A stretch of 64,000 bases of DNA, from the NCBI GenBank assembly GCA_037113605.1, contig CM073736.1, positions 28,396,258 to 28,460,257 on the forward strand. The letters are read 5' to 3'. A program made the translations under genes and the position numbers. The DNA is from Calophaca sinica. Its lineage: Eukaryota; Streptophyta; Magnoliopsida; Fabales; Fabaceae. This document shows, piece after piece, positions 11,691-23,031 of this stretch (position 1 is the stretch's first letter; the number at the start of each line of letters is the position of its first letter). The notes below the pieces were generated by a model. The model was given only the letters and a program-made list of their open reading frames with translations, had not been told where the DNA came from and did not search any database.

Positions 11691-12323
11691 GTTGGATTCG
11701 AATTGCCCAGTAATGTAAAACATTCCACAGAAACCTTGGTCGGATCAAGGGATATTACTGGAAAATAAATTAAATATTACTAAATCTTAAGGTATAAGTA
11801 TATATGTGCACAAAATTTAATTATCTAAAAAAGTAGGTGCGCCATTTATTTGCCATGATGTAATATATTTTGTAGTTTCATACTATTATATATCACCAAA
11901 AAAAGAAACTATATCACCAAAATATACTATGTTTAAGTTTTGGTAAAATCTTTTTCAAGTAATTAACTATAAAATTAAACTTGTTGCTGGTAATTATGCA
12001 AACAGCTCTTGGACATACTAAAAAAAAAACATATATTGTTATAAAAAAAACATATATAATCAGTACCTCTATAGTACACGTACAAAAATAAAAGTACAAT
12101 CAGAGGTTCATTTTTTTTTTTCAGTTCTTAAAAGTCAAGAGCTGGAGGTTGGTTCACCTTTTGTATATAAATAATTATTATGATACATTAACTGGCCATA
12201 TAATGTGGGATGTTTTACAATCATTGGCCTAATTGTGGGTCATAAAGAAGAAAAACACAAAATGAAACCTAACTATAGAATAGGGATGCATAATATTGTA
12301 GTAGTACATTATATAAAATATAT
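11691..12323. other. AT-rich intergenic stretch
   Basis: No gene is recognised. There is a possible short duplication with A-rich filler around 12020-12060 (ACATATA repeated), too weak to call. Confidence 0.6.
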
Positions 12324-12579
12324 AATGCAGCTTTTGGCTTTTAGTAAAAAAAAAAAATCAAACCCCAACGGATTGGCTTAGTGGAGCATGACAGGACTTA
12401 TATCCGATATGTCGCGGGTTTAAGTTCACACTAGTCCTCTTAGGGTGAGGTAAATGTAATTACCTTCGTAAGTGGTCAAAAAGTCTGACAGTCTTTCTTA
12501 TGTTGGACTAAGGCGCCATTTCCTCTTAAATTTTCTATTATCAAAAAAACAAAAAAAACAAAAAATGCAGCTTTTGGCT
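12324..12579 (+). mobile_element. tRNA-derived SINE with 16-bp target duplication
   Basis: An exact 16-base direct repeat (AATGCAGCTTTTGGCT) lies at 12324-12339 and 12564-12579. Between them is a polymerase III style promoter: A box TGGCTTAGTGG at 12374-12384 and a degenerate B box GGTTTAAGTTC at 12417-12427. The 3' end is CTATTATCAAAAAAAC and more A-rich sequence. About 34 A-rich bases separate the left repeat from the A box, so the 5' end may contain additional sequence. Not a functional tRNA gene: no cloverleaf or anticodon arm is apparent. Confidence 0.85.
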
Positions 12580-12698
12580 ACAATTAATTATACAATATCA
12601 TAGGATTGCATATAAGCTTTGCTTTTCGCTTTGATCATTTTCTTTTATTCACCCAGTGGAGCAGGTCACATAAATTTTCCATGAGAAAGGATGATAGA

Positions 12699-13474
12699 TT
12701 GGGGTGGGAATAGGCCACACTGTCCGATAGGGGCTTACTCTACATCACACGCAGGTCAAATCAGACTTTTTTAAATAGATAAGACTAAGGCTTATTGAGA
12801 AGCTCATTTAACTAAAAATGTCAAGCCTCGGACCATCCAAAAAGTCTTTTAGGTCTAATAAACCGGCCTATTTAAGTAAATATAAATAATAATTTTATAT
12901 TGTTATTACTATTATATTAGATTTTGTACATTCTCTTAAATCTTATACTTGCTGACTTTTTCGATAATTTAAACAGATTGACTTACATAAATTTTTGAAA
13001 TATTTAAAGGTCTTATTGTAAAATAGAATTTAAATAGACTATTATATAAGGTTAGATTCTCTAAAAGGTCAGGCTAGACCTTAAAAAAGATTTGTATCAT
13101 ATGAATAAATCAGAATTAAATCTTATAAATCCAGCTCGTCTTATTTATTTCCACTCCTATGTCTTATGTCTCTTAGTAGCAGTGATTTTAATTTTAATTT
13201 TTTTTATAGTTTATTATAAATAGAACTCAATCTCATTGGTCCATCAGCCCGTTAGTCTATTTAAAGATCGGTTAAATGACTTATTCAAAGACGTTAATAT
13301 CAAATAGGCCTTTAAGTAGGCTAACAGGTCATACGGGCTTTCAAAAAGGCAAGGTCAGACCTGACAAAAAAGCCTATGACAGGTAACTGACTAGACTTAG
13401 GCCTCGAATTTTTTTGATCAAGCCAGACTTGAGCCTTACAAAGCCTAGCTCGGCCCAGCCTATTTTCACCCCTA
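12699..13474. mobile_element. Non-autonomous hAT-type DNA transposon, 776 bp
   Basis: The left end TTGGGGTGGGAATAGGC and the right end GCCTATTTTCACCCCTA are inverted copies with a few mismatches. They are flanked by an exact 8-base duplication ATGATAGA (12691-12698 and 13475-13482), the hAT target size. The interior has no long ORF and carries repeated AGGCCT-type words. A related copy lies near 30981. Confidence 0.88.
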
Positions 13475-13733
13475 ATGATAGACCCACAGATTTTATAATA
13501 TACTCCCTCCAGACTTAATTATACGCAAAAAAAAGTCTAAATTTGGTAGATTAAAATATAAACAAATTTCAACTAACTTACCCATATTTAATGTCATTGT
13601 TTCAAAAACACTATTAAGTTAATTCAACTTTTATTTTTCAAGAAAATTTGTGAGAACCATTATAATTAATGGTAGTTTAATAAATATAATTTCTATTTTA
13701 TATGAAACCAAAAAAATTAAATACAACTATCTA

Positions 13734-13776
13734 ACTAACAAGTATATGGACTAAAAAAAAAAAACTAACGAGTATA
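13734..13776 (+). repeat. Short A-rich insertion bracketed by 13-bp direct repeat
   Basis: ACTAACAAGTATA (13734-13746) recurs with one mismatch at 13764-13776. The 17 bases between are TGGACTAAAAAAAAAAA. Confidence 0.7.
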
Positions 13777-13886
13777 CTGTTACGAACCAAAGTAACTATT
13801 GCAGATTATTGTAGATATTAATCAATTTGTTATTATTAGTATTTGAATCCTATTGATGTAATTAATATGTTAGGATGTGAATTAGG

Positions 13887-13933
13887 ATTAAAATATCAAC
13901 AAGTTTTGGTAGAAAATTAAAATATCAACGAGT
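13887..13933 (+). repeat. Short insertion bracketed by 18-bp direct repeat
   Basis: The 18 bases at 13887-13904 recur at 13916-13933 with one mismatch. The filler is TTTGGTAGAAA, which reads TTTCTACCAAA on the minus strand. Confidence 0.7.
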
Positions 13934-13954
13934 GATTCATTTTAATTATTGTTT

Positions 13955-13997
13955 TTTTACGCAGCATTTTTTTTTGACCAGTTTTACGCAACATTTT
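13955..13997 (-). repeat. Short insertion bracketed by 16-bp direct repeat
   Basis: TTTTACGCAGCATTTT (13955-13970) recurs at 13982-13997 with one mismatch. The filler is TTTTTGACCAG, i.e. CTGGTCAAAAA on the minus strand. Confidence 0.75.
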
Positions 13998-14061
13998 AAT
14001 TATTGTTAGTATCAGCCTTATATTGATGTAATTATTGTATTAAGATTTGAATTAAGATTAG

Positions 14062-14108
14062 AATATCAATCAATTAGTTTTTTGGGTGGACAATATCAAT
14101 CAATTAGT
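14062..14108 (-). repeat. Short insertion bracketed by exact 17-bp direct repeat
   Basis: AATATCAATCAATTAGT at 14062-14078 is repeated exactly at 14092-14108. The filler is TTTTTGGGTGGAC, i.e. GTCCACCCAAAAA on the minus strand. Confidence 0.8.
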
Positions 14109-15712
14109 GATTCATTATAATTACTGTAATTTCATTTTATATAGAACGCAGCTCTGACAAAAATTCATGCCACATGATGAAGTGCGACATACATCATGGT
14201 GTGGACGGGAGTTTCGGCGTGAAAGAGGCTTTCCTGTGCTTTGGCTATCATCATCATCGTCATCCTATCAAGACTAAATCAATTATATCATGGCTTAAGC
14301 GAATTGATTAAATGGGACCACTCTCCCGTGTAACTACAAGGAAAAAAAAAAAAGATTTTGTGACTCTCTCAATCAGCGAAGCGTGCACAGGCCATACAAT
14401 GATACATATCTAGAAATGCATTTCCCATTCCATTACCATATTGTACGTTTAAAGAATTTTTCTTTCAAAGAGGGGAAAAAAAGGAGATCGGGTTTACACT
14501 TAATAACATGATTATGTATCTAATTCATCTTTATAAAATCGACTTGTAAAATGAGAAGTGTTATTTACTTATAAACTCTTCTGAAGTTTTATTTCTAGTC
14601 TATGTGAGACTTGAGTTTTTCCCAATATACCCTATCACGTCTAGTACTATTAGGCTTGGTGCGTGTATATAATGCGGTGAGTGGTCCAGTAGATCTAGGA
14701 TAGACTCTAATACTATATAAGAATTTTAGGCTTAACTCATCCTTACAAAATCGGCTTATAAAATAAGAGATGTTATTTACTTATACACTCTTTTAAAGTC
14801 TTACATTTAATCTACGTGAGATTTAGGTTTTTTTCAATTTAAAGGGAGTTATAAGTTTATGTGAAGTTGAACAACATTTTGGGAGAAAAGGCTGGGTTAT
14901 GAGCCTGTCATCAAAAGACAGAAGCTAATCTATACTAGGCAAAGTAGAAGGTGGTGAGTGAGATGTGCATATATCCACCCACTACATTAGTAGTCTAATA
15001 ATGTGCTCCTACATGGCTGCCACAAGTAGAAGACAAAGAACAAAAAATTAAGGGACCATTTTTTTCCTCGTTTTCATCTGTACCGAAAACAATAAATATT
15101 AGAGAATTTTTTAGAAGTATTTTTGAAAACAGATCCAATAATTTTAGAAATTCTGAAAATGTCAAAAGCTATTTTTACTGTTTTGAAAAATACATTCTGA
15201 AAATATATTTTATCTTTTGTATGTTAAAATTGTTAGTCTTTCATTTTCTTGTAGGGTTTTGTATGCAACAAGTCATGATAAATTAAAAATAAAAATTGAA
15301 AATATTTCTGTGTGGGATTATTCTATCAATAAACCACTTTTAGATGGCCAAATAATGTGAAATAAATGCTTTTAAAATTTAAAAATAAGTTTTTTTAACG
15401 TGTACAATCTTGCACAGGTTAAGGATAATTAATTACCCAAATTTTTTTCTTATTAACTTATCAATTTCCTAATTGGTAAAAAAAGAGAAATTACATACAT
15501 AAAATAAATAAGAAAGTATACGATTAATAAAAAAAATAGATAATTAATAATTCTTAACCTGTATACACGTTAGAAAAATCGTTTAAAAATATTTGGAAGT
15601 ATGCTTTGAGCCGCATAATGAAAGATTAAGATTTCTTCCAAATTAAATATATTTTCTTGTGATGCTTTACTAAAAAAAAAAATACTAAGTAGGTCATCGA
15701 CTACTTAATTAA
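14109..15712. other. Intergenic, with a diverged direct repeat
   Basis: Two related blocks lie at about 14516-14610 and 14737-14836. Both contain a TAAAATCG(A/G)CTT(G/A)TAAAAT segment, a TGTTATTTACTTATA segment and a GT(G/C)TATGTGAG-like segment. They look like an old duplicated fragment of a dispersed repeat. No gene is recognised. Confidence 0.5.
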
Positions 15713-15721
15713 GAATGTATT

Positions 15722-16868
15722 GGCTAATTGCATAGTGCATTTGACCAAAAAATTTACCAAACTAGTGCAAGTTGAAAAAAATTACCAAATTGGGGTAAGT
15801 CGTACATACTGTATACGACTTCCCTTTTCATAAGAGCAAAGTCGTACATACAGTCTACGACTTCCCTTTTTTGAATTTTTTTTTAAAAATACTGAAGTCG
15901 TATATGTCATTGGAGACTTCCGATTTTTTTTTACAAAGTCGTATATCCTATGTACGACTTTGCATGGAAATTTTTTGACTTTGCATGAGGAATTTTTTTT
16001 AATACGTCTAACATAAACAAGTTGCACAAATGAAAGATCAAAATATGCATTAATAATACTTCATTGTACGATAATCAACAGGGGCGGAGCCTCTTGTAAC
16101 AATGGGGTAGCCATTGCTACCCAAAAAAAAAAAATTCTTGAAGACCAATGTAGTAATATGGAATTTCGCTAAACCAAAAAAATATTTGATAGAACACGTT
16201 TATCAGATAAAACACTTACACTAAAAAAATACTCAGGTTGCTTATATTTTAGACACTTTTTTAGCTTATATTTCAGACCTGAGTAGTAGTTTATTATTAA
16301 AAAAATTAGTAATTCATTTTGTCTATAAAAAAAATTACTCTTTATATTTGATTCCCTCGTGCAAAACAGGCTAGCTCCGCCACTGATAATTAACCACCAC
16401 GTAATTGATGAAGACCTCATTGTGGGACATCATCTCACCAATAAGCTTAGGCTTTTCAATGTAGAAAAATAAAGTATTATTAATGCATATTTTGATCTTT
16501 CATTAGTGCTACTTATTTACGTTATTTTACTTATTAAAAAAAATTTACATGCAAAGTCGTACATCACATATAAGACTTCCAGTACTTTACGTACTAAAAC
16601 AAAAAAATTCTCATGCAAAGTCGTACATGGGATATACGACTTTATAAAAAAAATTCAAAAGTCTTCAATGGTGTATACGACTTCAGTATTTTTTTTAAAA
16701 ACAAAATTCAGAAAAAAGAAGTCATACATTGTATATACAACTTTGCTCTGATAAAAAGAGAAATCGTATACAATATATACGACTTACCCAAATTTGATAA
16801 TTTTTTTCCAACTTGCACTAATTTACTAATTTTTTTTTAGTCAAATACACTATACATTTCATTTACCC
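15722..16868. mobile_element. Mutator-type foldback element with palindrome array
   Basis: Two long inverted arms (about 15722-16062 and 16474-16868) fold onto each other. The ends are GGCTAATTGCATAGTG... and ...ATTTCATTTACCC. A 9-base flank, GAATGTATT (15713-15721) and GAATGTACT (16869-16877), fits a Mutator target duplication with one later change. The arms carry nine 25-base imperfect palindromes of the form AAGTCGTA-N9-TACGACTT, at 15797, 15839, 15895, 15936, 16554, 16618, 16659, 16719 and 16761. No transposase ORF is present. A hAT MITE occupies the loop. Confidence 0.8.
16079..16385. mobile_element. hAT-type MITE, 307 bp, nested
   Basis: The left end CAGGGGCGGAGCC and the right end GGCTAGCTCCGCCACTG form terminal inverted repeats. 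The flanks are ATAATCAA (16071-16078) and ATAATTAA (16386-16393), an 8-base duplication with one mismatch. It lies in the loop of the foldback element, so it arrived later. Confidence 0.88.
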
Positions 16869-16877
16869 GAATGTACT

Positions 16878-18940
16878 AGTAACTTTTTCCAGAGGGAACT
16901 TGAGTTCTGATCTTAACAGTATATGTCAGAACCATACTGAGCCATAGATGATAGACCATTGGTCATTTTCTTACGAGGTTGCAATGAAATGACAACGGGG
17001 CATGATTCCATGTTATGGTGTATTTGGGATGTAGGTACTAGGTATGATTGCACGCTGATGTCTAGCCTACGGTACAATAGTCTCTATTTTTGTGGAGGAT
17101 AATTATTTTATTTTTCTAGAAATCGCTTTTTACCTTCATATTCAAATAATTAGACAAGAGTGATGCTTGAGTGAAGAGAATTAACAGCATATTTAACACG
17201 GTAAACTAAAGGCGTTTTTTATTTTAGTTGCCTTTTCTTAAGTTGCACAGGGTTGGAAAAAGATGATGCGTAAGGAAGAGAGCTTAACTTTTAGTTGCTG
17301 TCAATTCCACGGTTGTTGTGCTCTAAACATTAAAAATCCATTCTTTCTCTCTCAGACTCGTCGGAAGTCAACAGAATTCTTGTTAAAAGAAGAGGGAAAT
17401 AAAACTGATTCCAAAGGAGAAAACATGAACATTACGCTGATTCAAAACCAGAAAATAAACACAAATTCTATACCAGAAAACATGAACATTAAACAAAATT
17501 GATTCCAAACCAGAAAATAAAATTTATTGAAATGTAAAATACAATCTCTTTATTTCAGTACACAGATTCAACACAAATTTAATAAAAAATTCAATATACA
17601 TTACACCTTCAACTCACAGTACACAGATTTAACCCATAGCTGACGTAACTCCCATCGTTGCCCCATAACTTGCCGTCGTTGCCGTCACCCGTCGTGGCTG
17701 CACCGTAGCCAATTGAAAGGGTTCATAGGAACACCAATCACGAGTGACCGTGAAAGAAGAACCGATTCATCTGGGCATTGAAGATGGAAAATGACCGAGG
17801 TTGAAGGATTTGGTCTCACAGATTAGGGATTTACAGCACTGAGGAGCGATGGAGATCTGAGGGAGGAGGAGGCTGAGGGAGTTGAAACGGTCGTGGTAAA
17901 TGAGAGGAACGATGGAGATCAGAGGGAGAAGGAGGCCGAGGGAGATGAGAGGGAGAGGGAGAGAGGCTGAGGGAGATGAGGGGAGGGCGAGAGAGATGAG
18001 AGGGAGAAGGAGGCCGAGGGAGATGAGGAAGGAGAAGGAGATGAAAGGAACGAAGGAGGAAGGATCTGGATATGGGAGGTTGAAGATGAGGGAGTTGGGG
18101 TTTGCCGGAGAATGGGAGACCGAGAAAGGAAAAGTAGTGGAGAGTGAAATAAAATAAGGAGGGATATAAATTTGTTGACCCACTCTGTCAGGTTCCTAAA
18201 TAAAAATAGTGTTGGAGTCAAAACTTGAGTTAAACAATTTGAGTTTCTAAAACCTACGTGGCCAAAAAAGGCTCACTAATTTGGGCTAAGAAATTTGGTA
18301 AGCACATCTGCATTAATGTTGTTTTAAGAGCATTTTGGATAGTTATCGTTGGAGAGTTAAGAACGGTTCTTAATTTTTTTATCTTTTTTTTCATTGGAGT
18401 TGTCTATAATGCTTGTCGCACTGGAGAACTGTTCCATAGGATTAACCCTCAAGGACAGAAAAAATGGAAGATAAAAAATGAATAGAGGAGAGAGAATCCA
18501 CTAGAATGGGAAAAATTATGAAAAGTGGAGCCTATTATTGGGTTTTTAATTAAATTATTTTACTATTGGAGTAAAAAATTAAACTTATTCTTAAATATGA
18601 TGTGACATTTTCTGACCAACTAAAAATCAAATAATAACCCAATTTTAGTTCTATCGATGGATTTGATCTAATGGAGTATGAAACACTGAAAACAACAAAA
18701 ACCAAAAAATGCATAAAGTTAATTAGTAGCTGAATGTGCAATATCCATTAATTCTGAAGTAGCTGAAATGTTTGCCCATTGTAGATATAAGATAGTATGA
18801 TTTTGCAGGAATATATAAGGTGAAAATAGTTCTCATGATGATGAGGGTAACGAGACAAGAAAATTAGTTATTTTTGCAGCTCTTGGTCTCAAATTATACA
18901 TAGCTTATGAGTCAATCACAATTGGATCATTACAATCTAG
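16878..18940. other. Intergenic, no recognised gene
   Basis: The region is AT-rich with one purine-rich block at 17820-18065. A short duplicated phrase (CAGAAAATAAA, GAAAACATGAACATTA) occurs at 17420-17520. Small reading frames here look incidental. Confidence 0.6.
17820..18065 (+). repeat. Purine-rich GA-type degenerate repeat
   Basis: The block is built from irregular repeats of GAGGGAGATGAGAGGGAGAA-like units of about 18-24 bases. The pyrimidine strand gives a long Leu/Pro/Ser reading frame purely from composition. It could form triplex-type structures, and no function is shown. Confidence 0.7.
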
Positions 18941-18945
18941 CTATT

Positions 18946-20342
18946 TGATAATATCAGTATTGCATCATTTTATTAGGGATAGTAAAGTGTAATTTGAATA
19001 ATTATTGAATAGTTTCACATACAATTCACTCTCTTTTCATCTTAAATGTGCAGAAATAGAAATTAAGCAATATGATGAAGAAATGCAAGTTTGGGCTTAA
19101 AAGTGGGTTAAAAGAGACCCATAATGCTAAACACGGCCTTTGCATAATATAATAAAGCATGTCCATGCTTATCTGAAGAAGCAATTAGCCACGCGCGTCA
19201 ATGCGCTCCCCGGATAGCTGGTTGGTATTTTAATCATATCTGGAGCTGTAGTTGTCGGATTGAGGCGTTCTTTGTGGCGTTGGAAAGCTAAGAGAATTTC
19301 CTACAATTTTGTCACAAATTGGATGACTTTAACATGTAGCACGGCCTCTTCATCATGGAGCACCACTGTGCTCCACCAAAAAAATCTCAGAAATTGATGT
19401 CGGCAAGCGTAGAGGCGGCGCAGACGCGTAAAACAGTCTGTAAAGGGAGCACGGCCTTGGAGCACGGTCGTGCTCAGGCCGTGCTCAACCCAAAACTCAG
19501 CCTATAAAAGGAGCGTTCAGCAGAACATTTAAAAATACTCCGGGATCGACTTTCTCCCAAATTCTTTTCTTCCCCTGTAATATTTCAGTCTTATTTTACT
19601 AGTTTTAGTTATTACTCTGTTTGTTTTTATATCTAGTTTATTATTTCCTTTTACTTAGTAGTAGAATAAAGCCCCGTCACTGAGGTGATGGGGGATCTAA
19701 TGATGTATCTGTGATCATTAAATAATTTATAATATTAGTACTTAATCTCTTCTATGATTAAATTATTCCTAGTAAATTTATTCTATAAGAACTTATCATT
19801 CTTTACTCAGCTAATTAATTGCGTGGCGATCGTACCTTCAATTAGTTAACGGAACTCTAGGGATAATTGAATCTGCATGCTCTACCGGATCAAGGATTGT
19901 GTGTTTATTTTCAGTCAGTCATTGAATCGATAAATCTATTGGTACTTTATGTTCTTTCTATTTACTTGCTTTGAATGATCAAACAAAGTAATAAATTAAA
20001 AAGAAGACTGTTAACATTGCATGATCATTGGGTGTTAATAGCTTTTGAATAGAGATTGGTAATCAGTTAGAATTATTGCTCTTATTATAAATTGGTCAAA
20101 TACACAGATATACGCATTAATAATCCTGTTACCTTGGTGACATTTATTTTATTTGCTTTCTTTTTATTTATTTTTATATGACTTATCTTTTACACACTCT
20201 TTGTGTAATTTCACTTCAACCATTTGTCTAAATAACAAATTAATCTAACTAGAGCAGTATTCGTTTCAATTCCCTGTGGAGACGATAATCTTATATACTA
20301 TAACTTGACGTTTAATCGTGCACTTGCGATTTTGATGCAACA
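18946..20342 (+). repeat. 5' LTR of the tRNA-Asp-type element
   Basis: The 1,397-base LTR has a TATA box TATAAAA at 19503-19509. Upstream, between about 19120 and 19490, lie several copies of AGCACGGCC and its complement, including GAGCACGGTCGTGCTC. The 3' part is AT-rich, ending CACTTGCGATTTTGATGCAACA. Confidence 0.9.
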
Positions 20343-20348
20343 AGTTTT

Positions 20349-20366
20349 TAGCGCCGTTGTCGGGGA
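20349..20366 (+). other. Primer-binding site, tRNA-Asp-like
   Basis: TAGCGCCGTTGTCGGGGA lies seven bases after the LTR and differs at two positions from the complement of the 3' end of plant tRNA-Asp (TGGCGCCGTTGCCGGGGA). Confidence 0.85.
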
Positions 20367-22130
20367 ATTGTTAATGATATTGATCGAAATGATTAATTGT
20401 TAATTTAGATGCTTTTTGTAATTATTTTATTTTCTCTTATTTTAATTTTTATCTTTTCTTTTTCTTTTTCTTTCTTGTCATTTAAATTCCAGTATAAACC
20501 GCCTACAGAAGGTTCATCCTACTTTATGGACGGTTATATTTTTTCTTTTTATTTCTTGTCATTTAAATTCTAGTATAACCGCCTACAAAAGGTTTTACCT
20601 GCTACATGGACGGTTTTATTTTATTTTTTTGCCTTTTTTTCTCTTTCATTTTATTATTGTATAGCATCTCCTATTGGAAGATTATGTCTCCTGTTGGAAG
20701 ATTAGATTTTATTTTTCTTTGTTTTAAATTTTATTTCTATTTTCTTTACTTTTAATTTCTAAAAAATTAAAAAAAAAAAGGATAATGTTTCCAAATTTAG
20801 AACTTAATTGATCTAGATTAGGATAGTGTACTTCTGACATTTATTTGTTGGAAGGTCCCCTTGAGGTGTACCAAGCGCTGGAAGTGATTGTTGGCAAAGA
20901 TTGGGTAAACTCGGGACTTTGAACAGACAAGGTTGAGCTTCGCACGCTGCTCAGTAAAAAAGGATCGTGTGCTACCCTTTACAGAAAGACTTCTTCTTAT
21001 GGAAGTAAACATAGGAATGATTTGTGGGTAATCATGCTGAGAAACCCTCTGGCTTTTGTCATCTGTAGCCACCTAAGGTAAGACTCTGGGTTCCAACAAA
21101 TGGAGCATTGTGATTAAATAAAATATACATTCATCTGTGACAAACTGTCAGTTTTGGGAAGAAAATGCCTACTGCATCTCCTCCAGAATATGCTCGTGAA
21201 ATTTTCCACATGGGAGTCCCTTTCCACTCTTTACTTTTAGCACTTAAATTTATTGTTATATCTTTATGTGCTTATGCTGTGATTACTAGCATTGAGGACA
21301 ATATTAGAAATAAGTGTGGGGGGAGAACAACATTACTACATGACTCATGAATTCTCATAAATTGAAAATTTGAAGTTAATTAATTTTTGGGGAAATTAAA
21401 ATTTTTAGACAGCTTTAATTTCTTAAAAGAAAATATTTTCTGAAAAGCTAAGAAATTTGAATAAGCCCTTCATTGACAAAATCTCCAAGAAAAACTTCTA
21501 TATGTGAGAATTCGAGCCTAATCTAGGGATTACATTTAACGGATTGATTTTTAAAACCCCCTATTTTTCATTGGAGTGTTTTCAATAACAATTGTCTTTT
21601 AGAACTTGACATGTGACCATTCAAAGCGAAACTAATTTACAAAATTTTTGAAAAATGATTGAGGCACTTAGGATTGTTTCTAGCCTCCAACACTTTGAAT
21701 TGGAAATTTTTACCAACTAGCTTCCCACTTCAAGCCTTCAAGATAAAATTCATTTGATACCACGTATTCCTTTGAAAGAACTACAAAATTAGTTATCATT
21801 GAGTTATAAAGAGCAACGTGGCATTGGAAAAAAAAATATTGAAAGGAAAAAGAAAAAAATGCGATGAGGAAGTATAAAAAAAAAACAAGTTTATGAAAAT
21901 GTGGTTTTCTGCACCTAAAAATGCCAAAATTGTGAAACAATGATATATGCTCAAAAAGAAATAACTGAATTTTTCAAAGCCCTTGTAAAACCATTTTTTC
22001 TAGATCTTCATACCTTGAATTTCTACCCTAAGCCTCATTACAACCTTATACCAAGACCTCTTGATTTCAAAATTTTCTGTGAATTGTTAGTCGAGTTTTG
22101 GTCTATTGTCAAGCCTATGGTAATGCATTG
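20367..22130 (+). other. Interior of the tRNA-Asp-type element, left part
   Basis: No gag or pol motif is found. Two direct repeats of about 75-80 bases at roughly 20475-20550 and 20552-20628 share CTTGTCATTTAAATTC, ATAACCGCCTACA-type and GGACGGTT words. The reverse frame at 20818-21072 and the forward frame at 21165-21350 are open but unrecognised. Confidence 0.6.
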
Positions 22131-22939
22131 TGTTATGGGCCGGCCTCCGAGCTGGGCTCCTAACTGGATCACCGAGCTGAGCCCAACCATATCCGAGCCC
22201 ATTGATCTAGCAAGGCCCTCCAAATAATACTTTCTGAAGAAGGAAGCTAGCACATAACCCGGAACTACCACTCATATATAAAGGTGTTACGGACCGGTCC
22301 CGAGGCGAGTTCCAGCGTGTCCACCAAACCAAGTCGGTCTGGCTCGGTTCCGACCTCTTCGAGCTCGGCGAGCTACATCCGACCCCCGAGGCGCCAAACT
22401 GATCCTCCGGTATGATCGTCCCAGTGGTAACACCGAGCAGGGCGGGGGCGAGCCGACTCATGACCCTCGGTCTTCCAGGAAGAGATACACCTGGAGACGA
22501 TGCTTGGGGCCGTTGTCACTCCGTAAATTGAGGATCACGCAGCCAGTACGTGACAGATTTGGCAGGCGCGAGATATCAGGAGGAGGAGCTGATCCTTGAA
22601 GCGTGAGGGAGGGGTCACTGCGCGCAGATTCCGGATCGGTTGTTACCCTCCTTCTGCGTGGCTCCACTATATAAAGGGGGCTGGACCCCCCAGGTTTGAG
22701 GACGCTCTCTCTACACTCTCCCTAAACCCTAAACTCATCTCTATGATACTAGCTCTATGCTCACCCTAAAAAGCCCTATCTAACTTAGGCATCAGAGTGC
22801 CTTTTGCAGGTACCCCACCCGCCGGTTTGAAGGAGGAACGACATCACGCCCGGAGGAGGAGTACTCACCACGGAGCTCATCGCCCAACTACCAAGCAGAG
22901 GAGCAAAGGTACGACCTTGCACCGTTTCGTGCATTAACA
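22131..22939 (+). repeat. 5' LTR of the nested element
   Basis: GC-rich, with a TATA box TATATAAA at 22668-22675 followed by GGGGGCTGG. An additional TATATAAA-like word lies near 22275. Confidence 0.93.
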
Positions 22940-22940
22940 T

Positions 22941-22958
22941 TGGCGCCCACCGTGGGGC
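22941..22958 (+). other. Primer-binding site of the nested element
   Basis: TGGCGCCCACCGTGGGGC starts two bases after the LTR. TGG pairs with a tRNA CCA end; the tRNA species is not assigned here. Confidence 0.75.
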
Positions 22959-23004
22959 CCGGTAAAACTAGCCTGGGCCTCGAGGATACCACACGAGCAG
23001 GACG

Positions 23005-23031
23005 ATGCGAACCAGGAGCACGGCGAACTGA
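23005..23031 (+). pseudogene. Possible vestigial gag start
   Basis: ATG followed by seven sense codons (MRTRSTAN) and TGA, shortly after the primer site where gag would begin. Interpretation as a truncated gag start is tentative. Confidence 0.3.

Larger units (their letters stand above)
13827..14130 (+). repeat. Diverged tandem duplication of an AT-rich segment
   Basis: The segment around 13827-13950 (TATTGATGTAATTA, GAATTAGGATTA, ATATCAAC, GATTCATTTTAATTA) is repeated in order around 13996-14130 with substitutions. Each copy carries its own short insertion with flanking duplication at a corresponding ATATCAA site, and a third insertion sits near the junction. Confidence 0.7.

Noticed and set aside
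11881..11925. Another possible micro-insertion (TATATCACC repeated with A-rich filler)
   Set aside because: Repeat borders are ambiguous in the A-rich context.
12374..12427. tRNA gene suggested by A and B boxes
   Set aside because: No cloverleaf pairing is apparent, and the poly(A) end and 16-base duplication show a SINE.
15797..16785. Evenly sized 25-bp palindromic repeats looking like a CRISPR array
   Set aside because: Spacing is irregular, the copies lie in inverted arms with target-duplication-like flanks, and all context is plant nuclear.
17767..18183. 138-codon minus-strand reading frame
   Set aside because: It arises from the pyrimidine strand of a GA-rich repeat and has only Leu/Pro/Ser low complexity.
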